From NCBI GenBank assembly GCA_036023115.1, contig JAYKKT010000090.1:31227001-31291000 (forward strand): a stretch of 64,000 nt of DNA, in the 5' to 3' direction. Source of the stretch: Brasenia schreberi. Its lineage: Eukaryota > Streptophyta > Magnoliopsida > Nymphaeales > Cabombaceae. Below, piece by piece: positions 32,777 through 46,463 of this stretch. A model generated the notes under the pieces. The model worked only from the letters and a program-made list of their open reading frames with translations, made no database searches and was not told the origin of the DNA. The position numbers were made by a program, and so were the translations under genes. The first letter of the stretch is position 1. Each line of letters begins with the position of its first letter.

Positions 32777-33863
32777 CTTATATGTTGGAAAAGAATCAGA
32801 TTCCTTCTTTTCTTTTGAAGCAAACAGCTGTCAAAGATGAAGGAAAGAAGCGTTACTTTTGGGGAGAGAGAGAGAGAGAGATGATTCCCAAATCCATGCT
32901 AGGACAAAAGTATACCGGGCCAATAATGAACTAAACTAAACAAACACTCAGATATCACCAAGCAATTAAAAGATGAGCAAAACCAAGAATCATATTACAC
33001 AAAACATATTTGTTCATCCTTCCTTCAGACATAGGAAAAACAATCCAAACAACTGAACGCAAAGCATGCTAACTGAACCTCAGAAACGCATAAACTTTAA
33101 GTGATCCAGTCAAACCATAAAGGCTTGGCTTTAATAACGATTAAAAACTGGCTAGTGGTTGCAAGATGAAGAAGAAAAGGAAGTGAAACCATTTACGTTG
33201 CAAAACGTTACGGAATGACAAGTTGAAAATATCAACGAAAAGGATAAACGACAAAAGGAACTAATCAAGAATTAGGATTGGTAATAGAACATCATTCCCC
33301 TTACTGGTTCAACCCAGAAACCTGTTCAAGAAATAGATAAAATAGGAAACAGAGGAAGTATATTACAGCAGTCTTGAACTGAACGAAGCCATATCTGAAT
33401 ATTACAGTGCCATGTCCCTAGTTGTTACCGGCTTAAACTGTATTCGATGAAAATTCGCGAAACAGAAACCTACCTAGATATTTCCAGATTCAGTAAAGAG
33501 TCCTTATGGTACAGCTCCTTATGAGAGAGTTCAGCAATTGCAATCAACAGCATAAGTTAACGAAGAAAATCGACACAAATTCAAATTGTGTCCACTGGCC
33601 TCACTTCAAGGCAGAAAAACAAGAGGCAAACGGGCAAATAGCAGTAAACTCATAACAGAGAGAACAGAGAGATAGAGAGCGTAAACGTCCACCAAAAGAT
33701 CCCCACAAAAGTTGGTATAAAACAACAGAGACTAGTATAGTTCATAAACGATCCATCTAAGAATAAAACTAAGATCGATCTTCACCACAATCCATCCAAA
33801 TTTAAGAAGACTAGGAAAAAAAGTGTGAACAACAAACCAGCTCATGCACTTCCCAATACTGAC

Positions 33864-34060
33864 CTGCTCAAAAGTTCTATTTGGAGAAGAAGATGATTTT
33901 CAGCATACAAAGAAGTTGGGGGCAAAAAGAATCACGAATACGCGTTTAATTAGTTCATTCGGTGGGACAATTAATCAAGGGAAGAGAAAGCTGACGAAGA
34001 AAGCGTGAGTAAGAGTGCAATGCCTACGCAAGAAAGAGTCTACGGAGAAAACAAGCCACA
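33864..34060 (-). other. probable 5' UTR exon of the PTI1-like gene
   Basis: A donor GAGCAG|GTCAGT lies at 33864/33863 and pairs plausibly with the acceptor at 32828. The upstream limit is inferred from the TATA box at 34090-34097, roughly 30 bp above a start near 34060. No reading frame is conserved here. Confidence 0.55.
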
Positions 34061-34089
34061 CGAGATTTAAACTTTTTATCACGGGTTGA

Positions 34090-34097
34090 TTTATATA
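34090..34097 (-). promoter_or_regulatory. TATA box, PTI1-like promoter
   Basis: TATATAAA on the minus strand in the context CCTATATAAATCAAC. A second AT-rich candidate, GTATAAAA, lies about 17 bp further upstream. Placed correctly for a start near 34060. Confidence 0.6.
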
Positions 34098-34119
34098 GGC
34101 CGAATTTTATACGACTCAG

Positions 34120-37100
34120 ACTCTTCTTACTTTTCAGAACACCTCCAGCTTTTGGCGTTTTCACATATGTTAATAAACAAATATACTTCTTTTCTTTCTT
34201 CCAATGATTTTAGCAACATGCCATAAACGTTAGAAATAAAAAAAATGTAGAACTAGTGCCTAAATGGATTAGCCACCTCTGTCACATGAACAATGATACC
34301 ATTTTGATGCGGTACTTTTAGAAAAAATAAATGAAAAAAACTTACTCTCAATTTGCAACTGATAAGACAGATGTCTGTTACTCAGAGCCTGACAAAACAT
34401 CCTGTGTTTGTGTTTGTGTATGTGTAAATATGTATATATATATATATTAATGTGTCTCTATCAACTATATATGAGTTTTGCATGCTTCAAGCTGTTCACA
34501 GAAGCCAACTTAATAATTCTCTTCCCAATTTCCTAATAAGCTACCTTACAAGTTGGATTAATTCTAGAAATTATACTAAGATATAAGAGCACAGATATGC
34601 ATATTTATGCTGATAAGTATGCCATGAAGGGTGTGTCCTTGCTCATACACATACTCCTGTATAAATCTATTTGTGGGTGTAAGTGGTGACTTCGTCTATG
34701 ATCAACTAAACCTGAGAGGTTTCAGCATTAATGGAAGCACCTGTGCAAAAGCTTCTACTGTTCGAGAACAAGATAAACCTTGTTTCACAACATATATTGT
34801 TGTCGAAGAGAAACTTTTATTGTTCGAGAACGGCATTCAACAGATGGCGCCATGAGAATGATTCCTACTTCGCAAAACCACTTTTTATGTAGGATGTTGA
34901 CGACTTCATATAGATAGAAGCAGCTTTCGGAATCAGAATTTCAGTGCACAAGTAATGCACTTGGGAGTTGGGATAGACCGACTGGTGAGTGCAATGGGTA
35001 GACTTTTTGAGGTACAGTGCAATTATGAAAAGATAAATGCTTGACATATGAATTATATTTAGAACCGGCAGGCATTAAGTGATTACATCAGAACGTAGGG
35101 ATGAAGTCGAAACTGCCTTTCGTTACGTCCAACGGCACATGAGGTGCACCATTTACTCAAAATGAAAAGCCATGATATATAATAATTTATTTAACGAGGT
35201 CGATGCTGGAGGGGTTAACCTTGATTTGATTCTAGGGTCAACCTGCTCGAACCAAGACATGGGTCGGTTTAGAATCCGTTTGGCGATTTCAATAGGAACC
35301 AAATCGAATCAAGAACTGACCCAAAGATCAACCCACAAAAAATCTCTTTAAATCTTTGTTCCTTGCATCTTAATACACAACCTCACCGTCACCTCATTGG
35401 GCATGCATAGGTGGGGGTATATGTTAGACTTCTGGTTCTCGATTATATATATATATATATATTAAGATGTGAAAGGTTTTCCGATGTCAACACGTTTTCA
35501 CGGTCCCATTATGTGATACAAACGTTGCAGCTACTTTCCGTATGAAAATCAGCTCCTCGAAGTTGGGGCATAAACCTGCTTGCCGAGAAAGGCAAGTTGC
35601 TTCTTCAAGGGACAATCACGCCCAGATCCGATCCTTTTGTTTTCTGTATTTTAAGACAATAGCGGATATGCATATGGATATGGATTTGGTTTCAAACTTT
35701 AACTACATATGCGTAGGTATAAGATACAATTAGAAATGGCTGGTTTCGGATAAACCTGCACAAGCCGTTGGTTCCAGTTTGCCTCAAAACATGAACTATG
35801 ATATAAACAAACCTGATGCTGCCCGGTCCAGATTGTGGTTCTTCTGTCAGCTCACACCACAGTTCCTATTTGAGCCTGAACCATATCAAAGTGGGAAAAC
35901 TTGGTTTCAGCCGATTTCCAACCCAGTTCGGTTCCAGTTCAATCAGCTGGTAACTAACCAACCATGTCCAGATCCATCTATCTACTGTGGCGTCATAATG
36001 GTATAAACTCTTGGCTTGAGCTGGTGAATGAACCCGCAACTAAGGCATTGGTTAGGTTAAGTTAGTCCTAAGTTCATGATCTGTGTTTACCATGTGAAAT
36101 CTTGTTTCGAGCATGTATAAGCGTCTGTATTTATCCATGATCTGTTTGTGTAAGAAAAGCAGTGAATGGGTATATATGTAGTTGAAGGGTTAAGAAAATA
36201 AATGTTGTAAAAAAAGGCTTTTAACTTACTGAGCTTAAATTAGGTTTTAACCTTAACAAGTGAGCTTGTGTTTGGTTCATCTAACTTGCAATTCATCTCA
36301 ACTGGTATGCTTGGCTTGGCTCGGCGAACATGAACAGTATTTCCTGTTATTGAGATGAGCCTGCATTAGTTCATCTTGTATAACACAATAAGCCAGCTGA
36401 TTCCGGTAACAAACCAAACACTCAATTCGTGATGCAGTCCATCTTTCATGACAAAATTGAATAATGTTGTCTTAGAAAGCAAACTTTAAATGATTCTAAG
36501 AGAACATGCAGGATAGAGACTGCCTAGCCGTCGATGCATATTTTGATGGAGACTGTCTAACACCCAAGATGGCTCTGCTTATAATTTAAGTCTTCTTGCC
36601 AATACAAACACTTGTTCAAAAATCTCAAGAAGCATAAAATGGTGTCCAACGACAAAAAACACTTCATTTATCGCTCCCTACCCTCTTATCTTCACTCAAG
36701 AGGTAGAAAGAAAAGAATAGAAAAGAAGAAGTTGAAGAAGGTCAAATAGCCCTTGCTGTCTTAACCTCAAAAACTCCTCTCATCTCTACCCTTACATCCT
36801 CCTACTCAATAGAAGAAGGGGGGAATGAGAGAGATAAAGGAAGAGAATAGAAAAAAAAGTTGGAGGAGGTCAAATAGCCCTCACTCTCTTCTGTGACTTA
36901 AAAAAAACTCCTCTCCTCTCTACCCTCACACCTCCAAATCAGTGGGAGAAAGAGAGAGAAGCAAGAAAGAGGGAACTGTGGGATGATCAACGGGGAGCCA
37001 AACAGTCACCATGCTCCCCTCCTCACTGAGTTTCTCATATCATTTACAACATAGCTCGTTATACTTTAAAAGATTGGATCCTCTATATAAATTTTAAAAA

Positions 37101-37700
37101 GATGGATACTTGGATGTTTAAAAATATATTCTTTTATTGCAATCCTTAAGGTAGACCTGCAATGAAATTCTTAACCTTTTGAGGACTCATCAAACTAATT
37201 TGATTGATTTTAACGTATACGCAAATATTATGTGTATGCTCAACTGCACAAGCCTATACATGTCGAACCAACTAGAAAATGCCAATAACATTCAAGTCTT
37301 CTTCTTTTGGTTACAACGGGAGACTGATATGGGTGCTGAGATAATAATGAAGTGAACGGAATTTTTCCAGAACCGACCATCCACAGTACAATATATAAAT
37401 GCATGTTCTTTATTAGCATTATTAAGAAACTATCGTTAATAACCAGGCCGGTTGGCAACAAGGATACGTTCTTTTTCTATTAAAAAACAAGGCGTGTTTG
37501 AAACTGTTGCAACGTTTGCAATTGAATGGAAGATGCTGCCTGGTGGTAAGGGTTGGTCATCGGAGAAATTTAACAGAACGGCATAAAAGAATTTGGTGTC
37601 GCACCTCAAATGTTGTATTGTTTTGTATTGTGTAATAAATATATTACTGTATACACTAACATTACATATAACTACAAGACACATATAAAATGTATGCATG
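34120..37700. other. intergenic DNA, no gene recognised
   Basis: Contains the upstream region of the PTI1-like gene, an AT microsatellite at about 35443-35463, and pyrimidine/purine-rich DNA. A direct duplication of about 131 bp begins near 36714 and 36845, with shared GGTCAAATAGCCCT. Reading frames up to 87 codons are unlike any family I know. Confidence 0.6.
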
Positions 37701-37703
37701 TAT

Positions 37704-37704
<1 letters not shown>

Positions 37705-37778
<74 letters not shown>
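37705..37778. repeat. (AG)n microsatellite
   Basis: About 74 bp of uninterrupted AG. Arg-Glu reading frames across it are artefacts. Confidence 0.95.
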
Positions 37779-37780
<2 letters not shown>

Positions 37781-38224
37781 TCAGAACTACCATCAACTTA
37801 TATTATAAAGATACATAAAAGAGCGTCTTATATCAATATGCTTCATTCGTTCAGGAGATATCAATAGTTAATCCATCTGGGTGTGCAATATCTAATGCAG
37901 TATACCAGTAATCATATGCAGATGAAGAGAGGAGGTTTCTTCAGTACAAACACACCATTTTCTCTTATTGGTAAGCTGATATTAGGCAGACCCAAATCAG
38001 TTACAACAGATGTTTGAACCCCTGACATAAAATCAGAAGCCTTAACACCCCCCACAAATGCAATATTGGCAGTCTGCAAGATACAAAATCTGGACGCCCC
38101 GGTCAACTCATACGGTTCCGACGTGCCCCCAAAATTCTTCTAATTGTCACTGGAGGGAAGGATGAAAGATCCTGTTGGTTCTTCGGAGAATGACGCATCC
38201 ATCTACCTTAACCCAAACATCAAC

Positions 38225-38299
38225 AGACTAAGGTGCAACTTTCATGGTGGGCCGGCAGTCAGCATCAGAACGCACACATGCAGCAGCCACTTTGGCCAT
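38225..38299 (-). pseudogene. PTI1-like exon-7 relic (copy 1)
   Basis: After a TGCAG acceptor the minus strand reads MAKVAAACVRSDADCRPTMK and stops two to three codons later. This aligns with PTI1-like exon 7 and most closely with copy 3 (MAQLIALCIQLDANCRPKMS). No exon 5 or 6 was found beside it. Confidence 0.65.
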
Positions 38300-38319
38300 C
38301 TGCATGCACAACAAATTAC

Positions 38320-40080
38320 ACAACCATGAGAAAAAGTGCATTACCTTCATGCATATAGCAGGGCAAGCATCCTAGTCTTGGAGTTTTATCGGGGAGGTTG
38401 GCAGTTTCTCCAGGTAACAAATAAATAATTAATTAACTAATTCATCAACAGGAACATAAGAGCATATTTCATGCACAAATTATGGAAGGTAAGGGTACAA
38501 CCCAGTGGATGAGTGATCCAATCAAGCCATGTATATGCATTCAACCAACTAGAAATTATCTCATAAAAAGAAGAGGCAAGCCAAGAAAAAAGAAAAGTTA
38601 CTTATCGGCCCATATCCTACCATTAGGGACATATCGTATCATGAGAAAAGAGTATTATATCACACAAGGACAGAATATCAACCTCTTGCGATGTGGGATA
38701 CAGGGGCGTATCACCTGTATGGTTTGTGTTTCCATTTTCACCCGAATGCTTGAGGTCTTCACTGTGTTTTTCTGTGTTTTTTGTTTTTGTGTGAGTGTTA
38801 CACGATTGCAAGCATTTCTGACTAGTGAGAAGCTCTTCCAACAGTCCGATGTACCACCCACCACTCTGACGGTGGCAGCAACAGGAGTGAGGCACCTTTA
38901 GGCACCACTATATTTCTGTGGTATACTATTCTTATTGTTTTTTACGTTTATTTTGTATTTACTTATATTATTCATTTTCCTCTTTTCGAATAACAATTTA
39001 TGGAGTGAATGTTTTTGGGTGTTTTGGTCACTTAAAAGTTAAAAAAGAATAAGTGATTTCTTAGATTTCAACAAATAATGATGTAAGTACACCATCTTAA
39101 CAATACGGAACAAAAATTATTCAATTATAACCGCTATACACACATAAACAAAGACACCCCATGCATGCATAATAGTGCTGAATCATGAACATCGTTTCTC
39201 AGTTCCAGGGGTTAATGTTATATCCAGGCTATACCACCTGTGTCGCTGTAACATGGCTTTTTAGGTGTCCATGCTCACCATTGAACCTTTTGCATCCGCT
39301 TGTGAGACCTGCCACAAGGAGGCTCCATAGTGGCATGCCTCGGCACTTGATGCGTTTACAAGGGAAGGGTATCATGTGTTGAACACAGCATACAACGGGA
39401 CATATTACACAATCTGCCAAGACTTTATATCGTGTAATTTCTGGCGAGCACCTTGGTGTCATGTAATTTTTATGTGCTCGTTGATGCTCATCATCTATCT
39501 AATGGTCCATCTAACACACATCATTCATGATTTTAGGCATTTCACCATAAATTTTGTTGCATCACTAAAAAAAAAATCTTTTACAGGGATGCTTGGATTG
39601 AGGCAGACCCCTATCAGAAGCCCAGTTGAACTCTTGAATTGTTATCTTGGAGCTCAACATCTAACCAGTGTATTCAAACTTTATTTTATTAAAATAAAAT
39701 TACAAGTATGATTCAGATAATGCAGTTGGAAGGCAAGAAGTATGGTTAAGTTGGTTATGTATGTGATTATCATTATCATTATTATTTTGTCCATTATTTC
39801 CCCAAGACTTCTCTGAAGAAAGAAAGTTTTCCCATTTAATAGGGATTCCACCTTACTGGAGAAATTCCCGAGCATGATATTTAAATCCAACCTTCAAGCA
39901 TCAACGACTCATGAATCAATTTAAATGAACCAATCCATGGCCATCATGTATACTAGCAACTACATGATGACTTTTGCTTGCTATCAGTCTTATCTACTTC
40001 TGCCAAATCCGCGTCCCTTAACTTGCATAACATTCCAGGCTTCCTTGCACACGATCTACCAAATTTTGTACTCATAAGCG
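38320..40080. other. intergenic DNA, no gene recognised
   Basis: Open stretches on both strands (such as 38482-38901 and 39376-39711) lack known motifs and splice logic. I assign no function. Confidence 0.5.
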
Positions 40081-40346
40081 TCTGCAACATTATTCTCTGG
40101 AAAAAAGGAGGAAATTGTAGGAGCTGTAGATCATGGTAACGTAAAATTTCAAGAAATGAGCAGCTGTGGGAAAACCAAAAGCAACCCAAGATCAAACATT
40201 TTCCGAAGAATAAATTAAACAAAAATGTCCATCTAGCATTAAGCTGGTTAACAAGAACACTGCATGCAACAAACTGAATAAATGACTTAAAATGGTGGTC
40301 CTTTCACCAATGTACAATACGTTTTAGTTCAAAAAGGTTTCTTCCA

Positions 40347-42726
40347 ACAACACCAGCACCTAAGCCTTTTCCCATACTATACGGGTAAGCTACATGGATT
40401 CTTTATTTTCACGTAGTCCTATCATGTGTCAAATTCGCTGTTAACTCAACATAAGCTATATCATTCTTTATTGTTTCTTTCAACACTTTTGTGGTCATCC
40501 TCTACCTCTTTTAATACTTTTAATTAGTCTAGTTTTTTATACCTTCTTACATGAACTTCTTTATATATGGTCAAACCATCTTAAATGATATTCTCTCATT
40601 TTCTCCTGAGTTGGTGTCACTCCCAATTTGTTTTTAAGTCTTTCCTTATATGACCACTCATCTATCTCAACATCTTCATTTCTGTCACAAACATCTTTTG
40701 TACATGTTGATGATTAATTATCCAACACTCAAAACCATAAAACATGATAGGTCTAATTGTTGCTATATAATATTTACCTTTTAACTTTAATGGTATCTTC
40801 TTGTCACAAAGAATACCTAATGCTCCTCTCTATTTTAACCAACCTGCATTAATTCTATGCGTAACATCTCCATCAATTCTTCCATTACTCTAAAAAATTG
40901 ACCCTAAGTATTTAATATTTTTCTTTTGGGAGATACAATGTGTGCTAATTTTAATTTCTATGTTCTCTTAAGTAACCAAATGATCAAATTTACATTCTAT
41001 ATATTATGTCTTTGTTCTACTAGGTCAGAAGCCTTTACTTTCTAATATTTTTCTCTATAGTTCTAATTTTCTATTAATTTTTTCTTTAGACTCCTCTACT
41101 AATACAATGTCATTTGCAAATAACATACACCAAGCTACTTCATCTTGAATGTATTTTGTTAACTCATCAATCACCATTATAAATAAGTACGAACTTAAAG
41201 TTGATCTTTGATGTTACCCAATATTAACTTCAAAGAAGTATGTCATTCTTTCATTAGTCCTCATACATGTTTTTGCACCATCGTACATGTCTTTTATAAG
41301 GTTTATATATGTCCATGGGATGCTTTTTTTTTCCAAGGTTCTCCAAAGAACATCTTTTGGTATCCTATCATAAGCTTTTCTAGATCAATAAATATCATGT
41401 GAATGTCTTTTTTTTCTTTCTCTAAAATATTACAAAAGACGTTTTAAAAGGTGAATCGCTTCAATAGTAGATCTACCTGTCATGAATCCAAATTGGTTCT
41501 CTGTTATACTCGATACTTGTCTTAACCTACGTTCGATAATTCTTTCCCTTAATTTCATAGTATGACTCATTAACTTGATATTACGATAATTCACACAATT
41601 CTAAATATCTCCCTTGTTCTTGTATATGAATATAAGTATACTGACTCTCTATTACTCAAACATCTAGGTTTCTCCATATTTCATTAAATAGTCTTGTGAG
41701 CCAAGTGATTCTTGTCTCTCCTAGGATTTTCCAAACTTCTATAGGAATATTGTCTAGTACTACAAATTTACCAGCCTTTATATATTTAAGAGCCTTTTTG
41801 ACTTTATTCTTTTGAATACGTCGGTATAAATTATGGTTTCTATACTTTTCTGATTTGGCTAACTCTCCTAAGCTAATACTAACATCTTTATTTTCATTAA
41901 AAAACTTATAAAAATAGTTTTTCCATATATTTTTATATCATCATTTGCAACTAAATTTTCTCATCCTCTTCTTTGATGCATCTAACAAAATTAAGATCCT
42001 TAGTTTTCTTATCTGTAGTCCAAGCTATCCTAAAAATATCTCTTTCACCCTCTTTTGAGTTGAGCTTTTTATATAAATCCTTCAAAATTTTAGCTTTTGC
42101 TTCACTAATGGCCTTTTTCGCTTCTTTATTTGCTTTCTTATAAGCCTCCAAAGTTTCACTAGTCTTTTTAGCATAGTGTAATTTGTAACATGCACTCTTT
42201 GCGTTGATTTTATTTTGCACTTCACTCTACCACCAAGCTTCTTTTGTACCGGTACATCTCCCTTAGATTCACCAAAAACATCTTTTGCCACTTTCTTAAT
42301 ATATATAGCCATATTGTTTCACATATCACAAGGTGTAACAACATAATTCCAAGCATCTCCTTAAAGGACTTTATATTTAAATATACCTTCTTTATATCCC
42401 CACCTTTCTCATTTATATCCCCAAAACCAAAGTTTTCATAAATATCTTAATATTGTAATGTCTCTTTACTAACATGTCTATTTAAGTCTCCTTGTAAATA
42501 AATAATCTCCCTTTATAGAATTCTTTGAATAACCTTATCTAACTCTTCCCCAAAAATATTTTTATACTATTTTCTAGTCGTACTTGAAGTGCATAATCAC
42601 AAAGAATATTCAAAACCTTTGCTCCTAGCACTAATTTCAACGTTATAATTCAGTCACCGTATCATTGTATGTCTACTACACTATCCTTTAAATTAAAAAA
42701 GATATATAGAATGCACAAACTATATT
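40347..42726 (-). mobile_element. RTE-type LINE, 5'-truncated, with 16-bp target duplication
   Basis: The flanking repeat AAAAAGGTTTCTTCCA occurs at 40331-40346 and 42727-42742. On the minus strand it starts within the endonuclease C-terminal part and linker (AKKAISEAKAKILKDLYKKL near 42110). RT motifs follow: SHTMKLRERIIERRLRQVSS, ENQFGFMTGRSTIEAIHLLK, and a catalytic box FAND in place of FADD. It ends with [19 protein letters not shown] and the plant-RTE 3' tail near 40350-40390. Many stops; inactive. It interrupts the segmental duplication, whose other unit has no insertion. Confidence 0.9.
41951..42312 (-). pseudogene. RTE LINE endonuclease-RT linker remnant
   Basis: Two overlapping frames carry AIYIKKVAKDVFGESKGD and KANKEAKKAISEAKAKILKD followed by KTKDLNFVRCIKEEDEKI, the Lys-rich linker before RT in plant RTE elements. 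A frameshift separates them. Confidence 0.85.
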
Positions 42727-42864
42727 AAAAAGGTTTCTTCCATGGAAAATAAATTTAAAATATAACCATAAGAGTCATTATTATTTAGAAAAGCATAGAG
42801 ATACAATCACCAACAAGCTCAATTACAAGTTGGTTTAACGACAGCAAACAGGCCGGCTGCAGGG

Positions 42865-43012
42865 AGAGGTAGAGCAGGAATTCACGGCGTTGGAGCCTCA
42901 AGACTCCCCTAGGCTGTGCTTTTTGGAGCGCCACAAGCTTATTTACCACGAGACTTATCTTCGGTCGGTACTTGGCATGATATTGAATGCACAAAGCAAT
43001 CACTTGGGCCAT
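42865..43012 (-). pseudogene. PTI1-like copy 2, exon 7
   Basis: MAQVIALCIQYHAKYRPKIS aligns with exon 7 of the intact gene. The region before the stop is shifted compared with copy 3, so the normal stop is lost and the frame runs on toward 42785. Confidence 0.8.
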
Positions 43013-43249
43013 CTGCATGCATACCAAACAAATTACACGACTCTGAACCGCAAGACTACTTTGTATTAAAAAACTGTAATCAGCAATCTACAAGATCGAG
43101 AAAATTAGCAAAGAAAACCAAGGAAAATTTGTCAAGAGTTTTACAGGCCTTCGTCAACCTGAGGGGAATGATAAAGAGATCTCATGGATATGAAATCATT
43201 GACTAAATTCATGCATCAACCTACAAAAGATTAGAACAAAGGGAGAAAC

Positions 43250-43333
43250 CTTTGCTGCCGCGTTAAGAGGATAGTTCCTCCCCAGCTTAGGGTCCACAAT
43301 CTGTCTCACGTCTGCATAAAGTTTTGGTCCTGC
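43250..43333 (-). pseudogene. PTI1-like copy 2, exon 6
   Basis: 84 bp reading AGPKLYADVRQIVDPKLGRN and NYPLNAAAK, with CAG acceptor and GT donor kept. It is one codon shorter than in the intact gene, a difference shared with copy 3. Confidence 0.82.
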
Positions 43334-43427
43334 CTGAAGAGAATCAAGGATATCGATGTATGTAAGCATCATCAGTACAAAATAAGCAACCAAAAGATTA
43401 CTAAGAATGGTTGAGATTCTATGGTAC

Positions 43428-43560
43428 CCATCGCACAAGACTCCGTTCTGCCGTTGGGAGCCCGCAATTGACAGGCTTGCGACCTGTCAATAACAACAGG
43501 AGAACAACTCCAAAACTGTACATATCACTTTCTGGAGTTACCTGCTCCATCACAATGAGT
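43428..43560 (-). pseudogene. PTI1-like copy 2, exon 5
   Basis: 133 bp with both splice sites kept. Reads [20 protein letters not shown] and [20 protein letters not shown]. The YAMTGQ motif after APE is lost, which argues for decay. Confidence 0.82.
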
Positions 43561-44929
43561 CTGCAGCAAACACACAGCTCATAATATCATCATGCAAGTA
43601 GCTTGACCAATCTATCAGTAGGTGAGTTTATACTAGTATAAGGAAATTTAAAAGAAAAAAAGTACTGCCAAACAAGGGTGATTCAGTCACCGGGAAAAGG
43701 AAAGGTGATGTTTCAACGTACTCTATATTTACCTTGAACATTTGGATGCAATTGCAAGGCAAACAGCTGCTTCGACCATGCAAGATCCAGTTTCATGATT
43801 GTACCCAAAATACTAAATTCGATACAGAAATCAAACAAACACAACTTTCTGAAAGACGCCAAATTGAGGGTGCTTTGATGCACCTATAGGACACCAAAAG
43901 GAAGAAAAACAGGAGGCAATAAATAATTCAATACTATTCATATTCCATGCTGCAAGCTTTTCCATTTAGTGATATGTCAAGTCGACAAGTTAGTTGTCTC
44001 CTGTAGGATGCTCGCCTATGACAAATGATAAAGTTATGCACCTTATCATGGGATACTATTTTTCATACTTCTACTATCATCATTATCCATCCCCCGAATT
44101 CCAGGTGAAATATATATAACTTGGATTTGTTTTTGTGAAATTAGAAATTCCCTTGATTCTTCTCCAAAGAGGAACCTATCATTTCTGCTAGCATCTTCTG
44201 TATTTATTCTGGAATAAACAACCACTCTTTTATGATCATGACTCATGAATCGTAGAGTTCATCAAGGAATATCGAAGATAAGCAACTTTCCTAACAAGAA
44301 GCCATAAACCACCTTATAAGAACTCTGTTCAAACTTCAAACTAATAAGACTTGGTACCAAAATCAATCATATTGGTCAGGCCTATAAAATATGCAAGAAC
44401 TCTAAGTAAGATTGCTAGATAGAAACTCATGAATCTGCCTCAATATTTTGGACCTTCACACGATCCAGGGACCTAATGTTGTAAAAGCAATGTGTTGTAA
44501 CACGTTAAGTATGTGCACTTCTTGTGGCTTTTAGTTAGTCACAGATCTTCCCAAATTCTCTTCACTGTCTACTCTCATATCTGAAGCAGTTCCTCAAAAG
44601 ACCTTGATATCCAGGTCATTTGATCAGCGAAAGTTTCTACAAGAAATTGGTTCCACAGCAACCACAGAGGTACACCCTTTGATCAGTCGTTATGACACAC
44701 TTAGCCAGACTCCACAAAGAACTAACTTAAGGAAGACTATTCCATGGCTGTCCATGCAAAACTGAGCTGGAAGACCTCTGAGTACAAGAAAAAGTTGGTA
44801 AATCCATAATGAGTCTTGACTCATGAATAATTCCAAATGAGTCTCACTTTGTTGTGAGATTCCCATTTGGAACATATAAGTCTCGAGATCAATGGAAACA
44901 AATTCATGTAGAGACTCATTGAAACATGT

Positions 44930-46020
44930 CAAGCTTGGTCACTATGATGTCTGATTATGCCTGCTGATGCACTGGAACACCACCATATGTAAACACCTCA
45001 ATTTTTTTTTTGAATATTTTACCTTGAAAATCAACTTCTCTACTAGATTAGGGTTACGGCATGCCATGAATCACGATTAAAGTTGGCATTTTCGATGAGT
45101 CAAGCCATAACACGACAAAAAAATTGAAGGTCAGGGGACGGTTAGATTCATAGTTCTCAAATATCCTTGGCAGTAGTTTGGTTTGAGGAGAGGAAGCGTA
45201 AAATTACCACCGCTCCTCGAGAAGCTACAGGCTACTTGGAAGCAAGCAGTATGATAACGAAGAGAAGGGGTGACAAGAGACTACGTTTTCTGCAAAAGAA
45301 AAGCTCGCAGTAGAAAGAAGAACACTAAGAACGAAGAATAGAAAGTAACTTCTTTACTTGTATTGAAAAGAAAATGTTCTAACGATTTTGTTGCCTGTCT
45401 AAGGGAGTCCTCTTTTTCCTCCCATAGTTCTTTGTTTCTAATCCCATTTTCTTTACGCCAGACGGTCCTCCCCACACCCTTCACTGTCTTCCGCCTCCTC
45501 AATGCAGTCACGCCGCTCAGGCGTAGTAGTTCACTGTATCTGTACCATCTGGTATTGTTGGCCTGAGACGGTTGAAGTTCTGGCGTTGTGCTCGTGTGCG
45601 GCTGTTCCACTTGTTTAAAGATTACGATTCTACGAGGTGAGGACTGGACGAAAGTACTAATGCACACACGAGAAAGTGCCTCGACCTACTCCCAGTCTCG
45701 TCCATTCTACCCGCATCGCATCGACATTTGTTTATGCAGCATAATCGGTAAATGGCTTTTGCCGTTCCTTTCATTGGCAATCGGCATTTTTAATTTGCAG
45801 ATCCTGCCACAAAATTTCGAGCGGTAACAGAACATTAAAATTTCGCATACACCATCACATTCACTAGCACCCAGTAGCCACTTCGATGAGTCACGTCACA
45901 AACAACTGGATTCAGTATTTGCACTAAGTCGTCGTTTTCTACTTCAGCCAAAGTCATGGTTCTCAGGCATAATTGCACACAATGTACCAAGTATATAAGG
46001 TAATTTTATCGAAAAATTCG
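44930..46020. other. unassigned DNA with a 128-codon minus-strand frame
   Basis: The frame 45281-45667 (minus) contains RRRKTVKGVGRTVWRKENGI and a hydrophobic C-terminus. I recognise no domain or clear signal peptide, and no convincing promoter. It may be a relic or chance. Confidence 0.35.
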
Positions 46021-46463
46021 AATCATAAGGCTCTTCCTCTTTCTCCTGAAAGTAAAAAAGAAATTATAAGAGATGTAGAATAATGGTACATAAATTTACA
46101 ATAAATCAGCAGTTACACCAAACCAAAACCAAAGCCTTAGCCCCAGACGAATATATTTTTCTAGCATTAAACTAGTTATCAAGAACACTAGATGAACTAA
46201 ACTGAATAAAATGACTTAATAGTGATGGTATTTTAACAAATGTAAGACTTGTTTTCAGGTCAAAAGGGGTTCCTGTTTATCGGACAGTCAAAAAAGGTTA
46301 CCATCAAGGTCATTTCAATCGGTTAATGAATCTAGTATTCACTGTGACTAGTTTGACAGTAGATTACCTTAAACATCAAGACAAACGGACAATCATCAAC
46401 AAGTTCAATGATAGATTGGCTTAACAGTAACGCTTATCAGGCGGACAGAGGTAGAAGAAGAAT

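Larger units (their letters stand above)
40090..44650. repeat. segmental duplication, left unit (interrupted by LINE)
   Basis: Apart from the LINE at 40347-42726, this stretch aligns throughout with 46020-48250. Examples are CTAGCATTAA...ACAAGAACACT near 40235 and 46160, the PTI1-like exons, and the TTCTCTTCACTGTCT stretch near 44555 and 48168. By eye the copies are clearly diverged, so it is not recent. Confidence 0.8.

Noticed and set aside
37912..38106. Possible extra kinase exon near the copy-1 relic
   Set aside because: The minus-strand frame has a nearby CAG acceptor but shows no kinase motif and does not align with any PTI1-like exon.
38482..38901. 139-codon plus-strand frame and antisense frames of 69-90 codons
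   Set aside because: No domain, promoter or splice logic; the hydrophobic stretch VFTVFFCVFCFCVSV comes from T-rich DNA.
45281..45667. 128-codon minus-strand frame with basic and hydrophobic parts
   Set aside because: Considered as a small membrane protein, but no homologue, start context or promoter supports it. Reported only as an unassigned region.
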